DNA from: Streptomyces sp. NBC_00443
Lineage (GTDB): Bacteria > Actinomycetota > Actinomycetes > Streptomycetales > Streptomycetaceae
Assembly (NCBI RefSeq): GCF_036014175.1
Contig: NZ_CP107917.1
Coordinates: 2,170,001 to 2,234,000 of the forward strand
Length of the DNA: 64,000 bases
Direction of reading: 5' to 3'
Part shown: positions 62,886 through 64,000 of the stretch, one piece after another
Layout of the letters: every line of letters begins with the position of its first letter
Numbering within the stretch: position 1 is the stretch's first letter
Program-made: the position numbers and the translations under genes
Notes under the pieces: model-generated
The model's database searches: none
The model's input: only the letters and a program-made list of their open reading frames with translations
Told to the model about the DNA's origin: nothing

Positions 62886-63856
62886 GCACCAAGGTCGCCG
62901 TCATCGGCTCCGGCAACATCGGCACCGACCTCATGATCAAGATTCTCCGGCTGTCGGAGTCGCTGGAGATCGCCGCGCTGGCCGGGATCGACCCGGACTC
63001 CGACGGCCTGGCCCGCGCCCGTCGTCTGAAGGTCGCCACGACCCACGCTGGCGTCGAAGGGCTCGTCGCACTGGACGAGTTCGCCGATGTGGAGATCGTC
63101 TTCGACGCGACCTCGGCCGGCGCGCACCGCCACCACGACGACGTACTGCGCCCCCTGGGCCGCACTCTGGTCGACCTCACGCCAGCCGCCCTCGGCCCGT
63201 ACGTCGTCCCGCCGGTCAACGGCGACGCCCACCTCGACGCCCCGAACGTCAACATGGTCACCTGCGGCGGCCAGGCCACCATCCCGGTCGTCGCCGCCGT
63301 GGGCGCCGTCACGCCGGTCCACTACGGCGAGATCGTCGCGTCCATCGCCTCCCGCTCCGCCGGCCCCGGCACCCGCGCCAACATCGACGAGTTCACCGAG
63401 ACCACCTCCTCCGCCATCGAGCGGGTCGGCGGCGCAGCGCGCGGCAAGGCGATCATCGTCCTCAACCCGGCCGAACCGCCGCTGATCATGCGGGACACCG
63501 TGCACTGCCTGGTCTCCGACTGCGCGACGGAGGCGGTCACCGCGTCGGTCGAGGAGATGGTCGGGCGGGTGCAGGCGTACGTGCCCGGCTACCGGCTCAA
63601 GCAGAAGGCGCAATTCGAGCGGGTGCCGTCCGACGACCCGCTGCACACCCTCGTCCCCGGCGCGGGCGAGGCCCTGAAGGTCTCCGTCTTCCTGGAGGTC
63701 GAGGGCGCCGCGCACTATCTCCCGGCGTACGCCGGGAACCTCGACATCATGACCTCGGCCGCGCTGCGCACCGCGGAACGCATGGCCGCCCTCCCCCACT
63801 CCCGGCTTCGCCCCAGCGGGGGGACCCCCATCGCCACGGAGGTGGCCTCCCGATGA
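62882..63856 (+). CDS. mhpF: Acetaldehyde dehydrogenase (acylating)
   Basis: The 324-aa protein has [19 protein letters not shown] (NAD site), [12 protein letters not shown], the catalytic Cys in [14 protein letters not shown] and [26 protein letters not shown]. It turns acetaldehyde and CoA into acetyl-CoA and works in a channelling complex with the 4-hydroxy-2-oxovalerate aldolase. GTG 62882 overlaps the hydratase stop, and its TGA overlaps the aldolase ATG. Length is normal for the family. Confidence 0.95.
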   Translation: MSTKVAVIGSGNIGTDLMIKILRLSESLEIAALAGIDPDSDGLARARRLKVATTHAGVEGLVALDEFADVEIVFDATSAGAHRHHDDVLRPLGRTLVDLTPAALGPYVVPPVNGDAHLDAPNVNMVTCGGQATIPVVAAVGAVTPVHYGEIVASIASRSAGPGTRANIDEFTETTSSAIERVGGAARGKAIIVLNPAEPPLIMRDTVHCLVSDCATEAVTASVEEMVGRVQAYVPGYRLKQKAQFERVPSDDPLHTLVPGAGEALKVSVFLEVEGAAHYLPAYAGNLDIMTSAALRTAERMAALPHSRLRPSGGTPIATEVASR

Positions 63857-64000
63857 CCCGGCTGTACGTCCAGGACGTGACCCTCAGGGACGGCATGCAC
63901 GCCGTCCGGCACCGCTACACCGTCGACCAGGCCCGCGCCGTCGCCGCCGCGCTGGACGCCGCCGGGGTCGCCGCGATCGAGATCGCCCACGGCGACGGCC
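63853..64000 (+). CDS. mhpE: 4-hydroxy-2-oxovalerate aldolase, N-terminal part (runs off right edge)
   Basis: The 49 visible codons read [21 protein letters not shown], with the TLRDGMH metal- and substrate-binding motif of the HMGL-like aldolase family, and end in [10 protein letters not shown]. It splits 4-hydroxy-2-oxovalerate into pyruvate and acetaldehyde, which goes to MhpF. ATG 63853 overlaps the mhpF stop codon. Confidence 0.93.
   Translation, partial: MTRLYVQDVTLRDGMHAVRHRYTVDQARAVAAALDAAGVAAIEIAHGDG

Overview
The window is high-G+C DNA with many GTG starts, third-position G/C codon bias, modular type I polyketide synthases and a SARP activator, all typical of a Streptomyces-like actinomycete. 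About 51 kb of it (1..51110) is one biosynthetic gene cluster that runs off the left edge. The right end (52720..64000) is a catabolic meta-cleavage cluster for an aromatic compound and runs off the right edge. I see no tRNA, rRNA, CRISPR array, insertion sequence or origin.

Layout. 1..8463: the start of a glycosyltransferase gene, an imine-reductase-like gene, and a six-gene minus-strand operon for an NDP-amino-deoxysugar (aminotransferase, epimerase, RmlA, RmlB, 2,3-dehydratase) that ends with a class D flavin monooxygenase. 8790..14107: a plus-strand operon with two small NTF2-fold proteins, an ethylmalonyl-CoA cassette (crotonyl-CoA carboxylase/reductase, KAS III, 3-hydroxyacyl-CoA dehydrogenase), a flavin reductase and an unknown protein. 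14649..19034: a Tat-exported flavin amine oxidase, a P450 with its ferredoxin, and a second class D monooxygenase. 19140..44931: three PKS genes on the minus strand. 45157..51110: class III aminotransferase, SARP regulator, a KAS III-like protein without the catalytic Cys, and a type II thioesterase. 51272..52180: a quinone oxidoreductase near the cluster border.

How it works together (inference from domain content). The PKS has a KSQ-AT-ACP loading module and four extension modules. Modules 1 and 2 have intact DH and KR, module 3 has DH and KR that have lost catalytic residues, module 4 has an intact KR only, and the line ends in a thioester reductase. This predicts a C10 aldehyde with a C3 hydroxyl, a C5 ketone, a C6-C9 diene and one alkyl branch at C2. 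Transamination of C1 and closure of nitrogen onto the C5 ketone would give a 2-(pentadienyl)-4-hydroxy-5-alkyl-piperideine. The imine reductase could reduce it, and P450, flavin monooxygenases and an amino-sugar glycosyltransferase could decorate it. A secreted flavin amine oxidase may complete or activate the product outside the cell. I therefore read the cluster as one for a glycosylated polyketide alkaloid of the piperidine type.

Regulation. Most operon promoters of the cluster carry the same two heptamers at 11-bp phase (ATTACCG-N4-GTGANNG on the coding strand). At three promoters exactly 19 bp follow before a TAG(C)NNT -10 box, the geometry expected for the SARP encoded at 46743..49139.

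Sequence quality. Five genes are broken by single-base shifts (PKS at about 32892 and 30637, dioxygenase about 52937, hydrolase about 53995, hydratase about 62271). Four of the five look like loss of one base in a short C/G run or GC-rich stretch, so assembly error is more likely than gene decay. The reading frames given here assume that.
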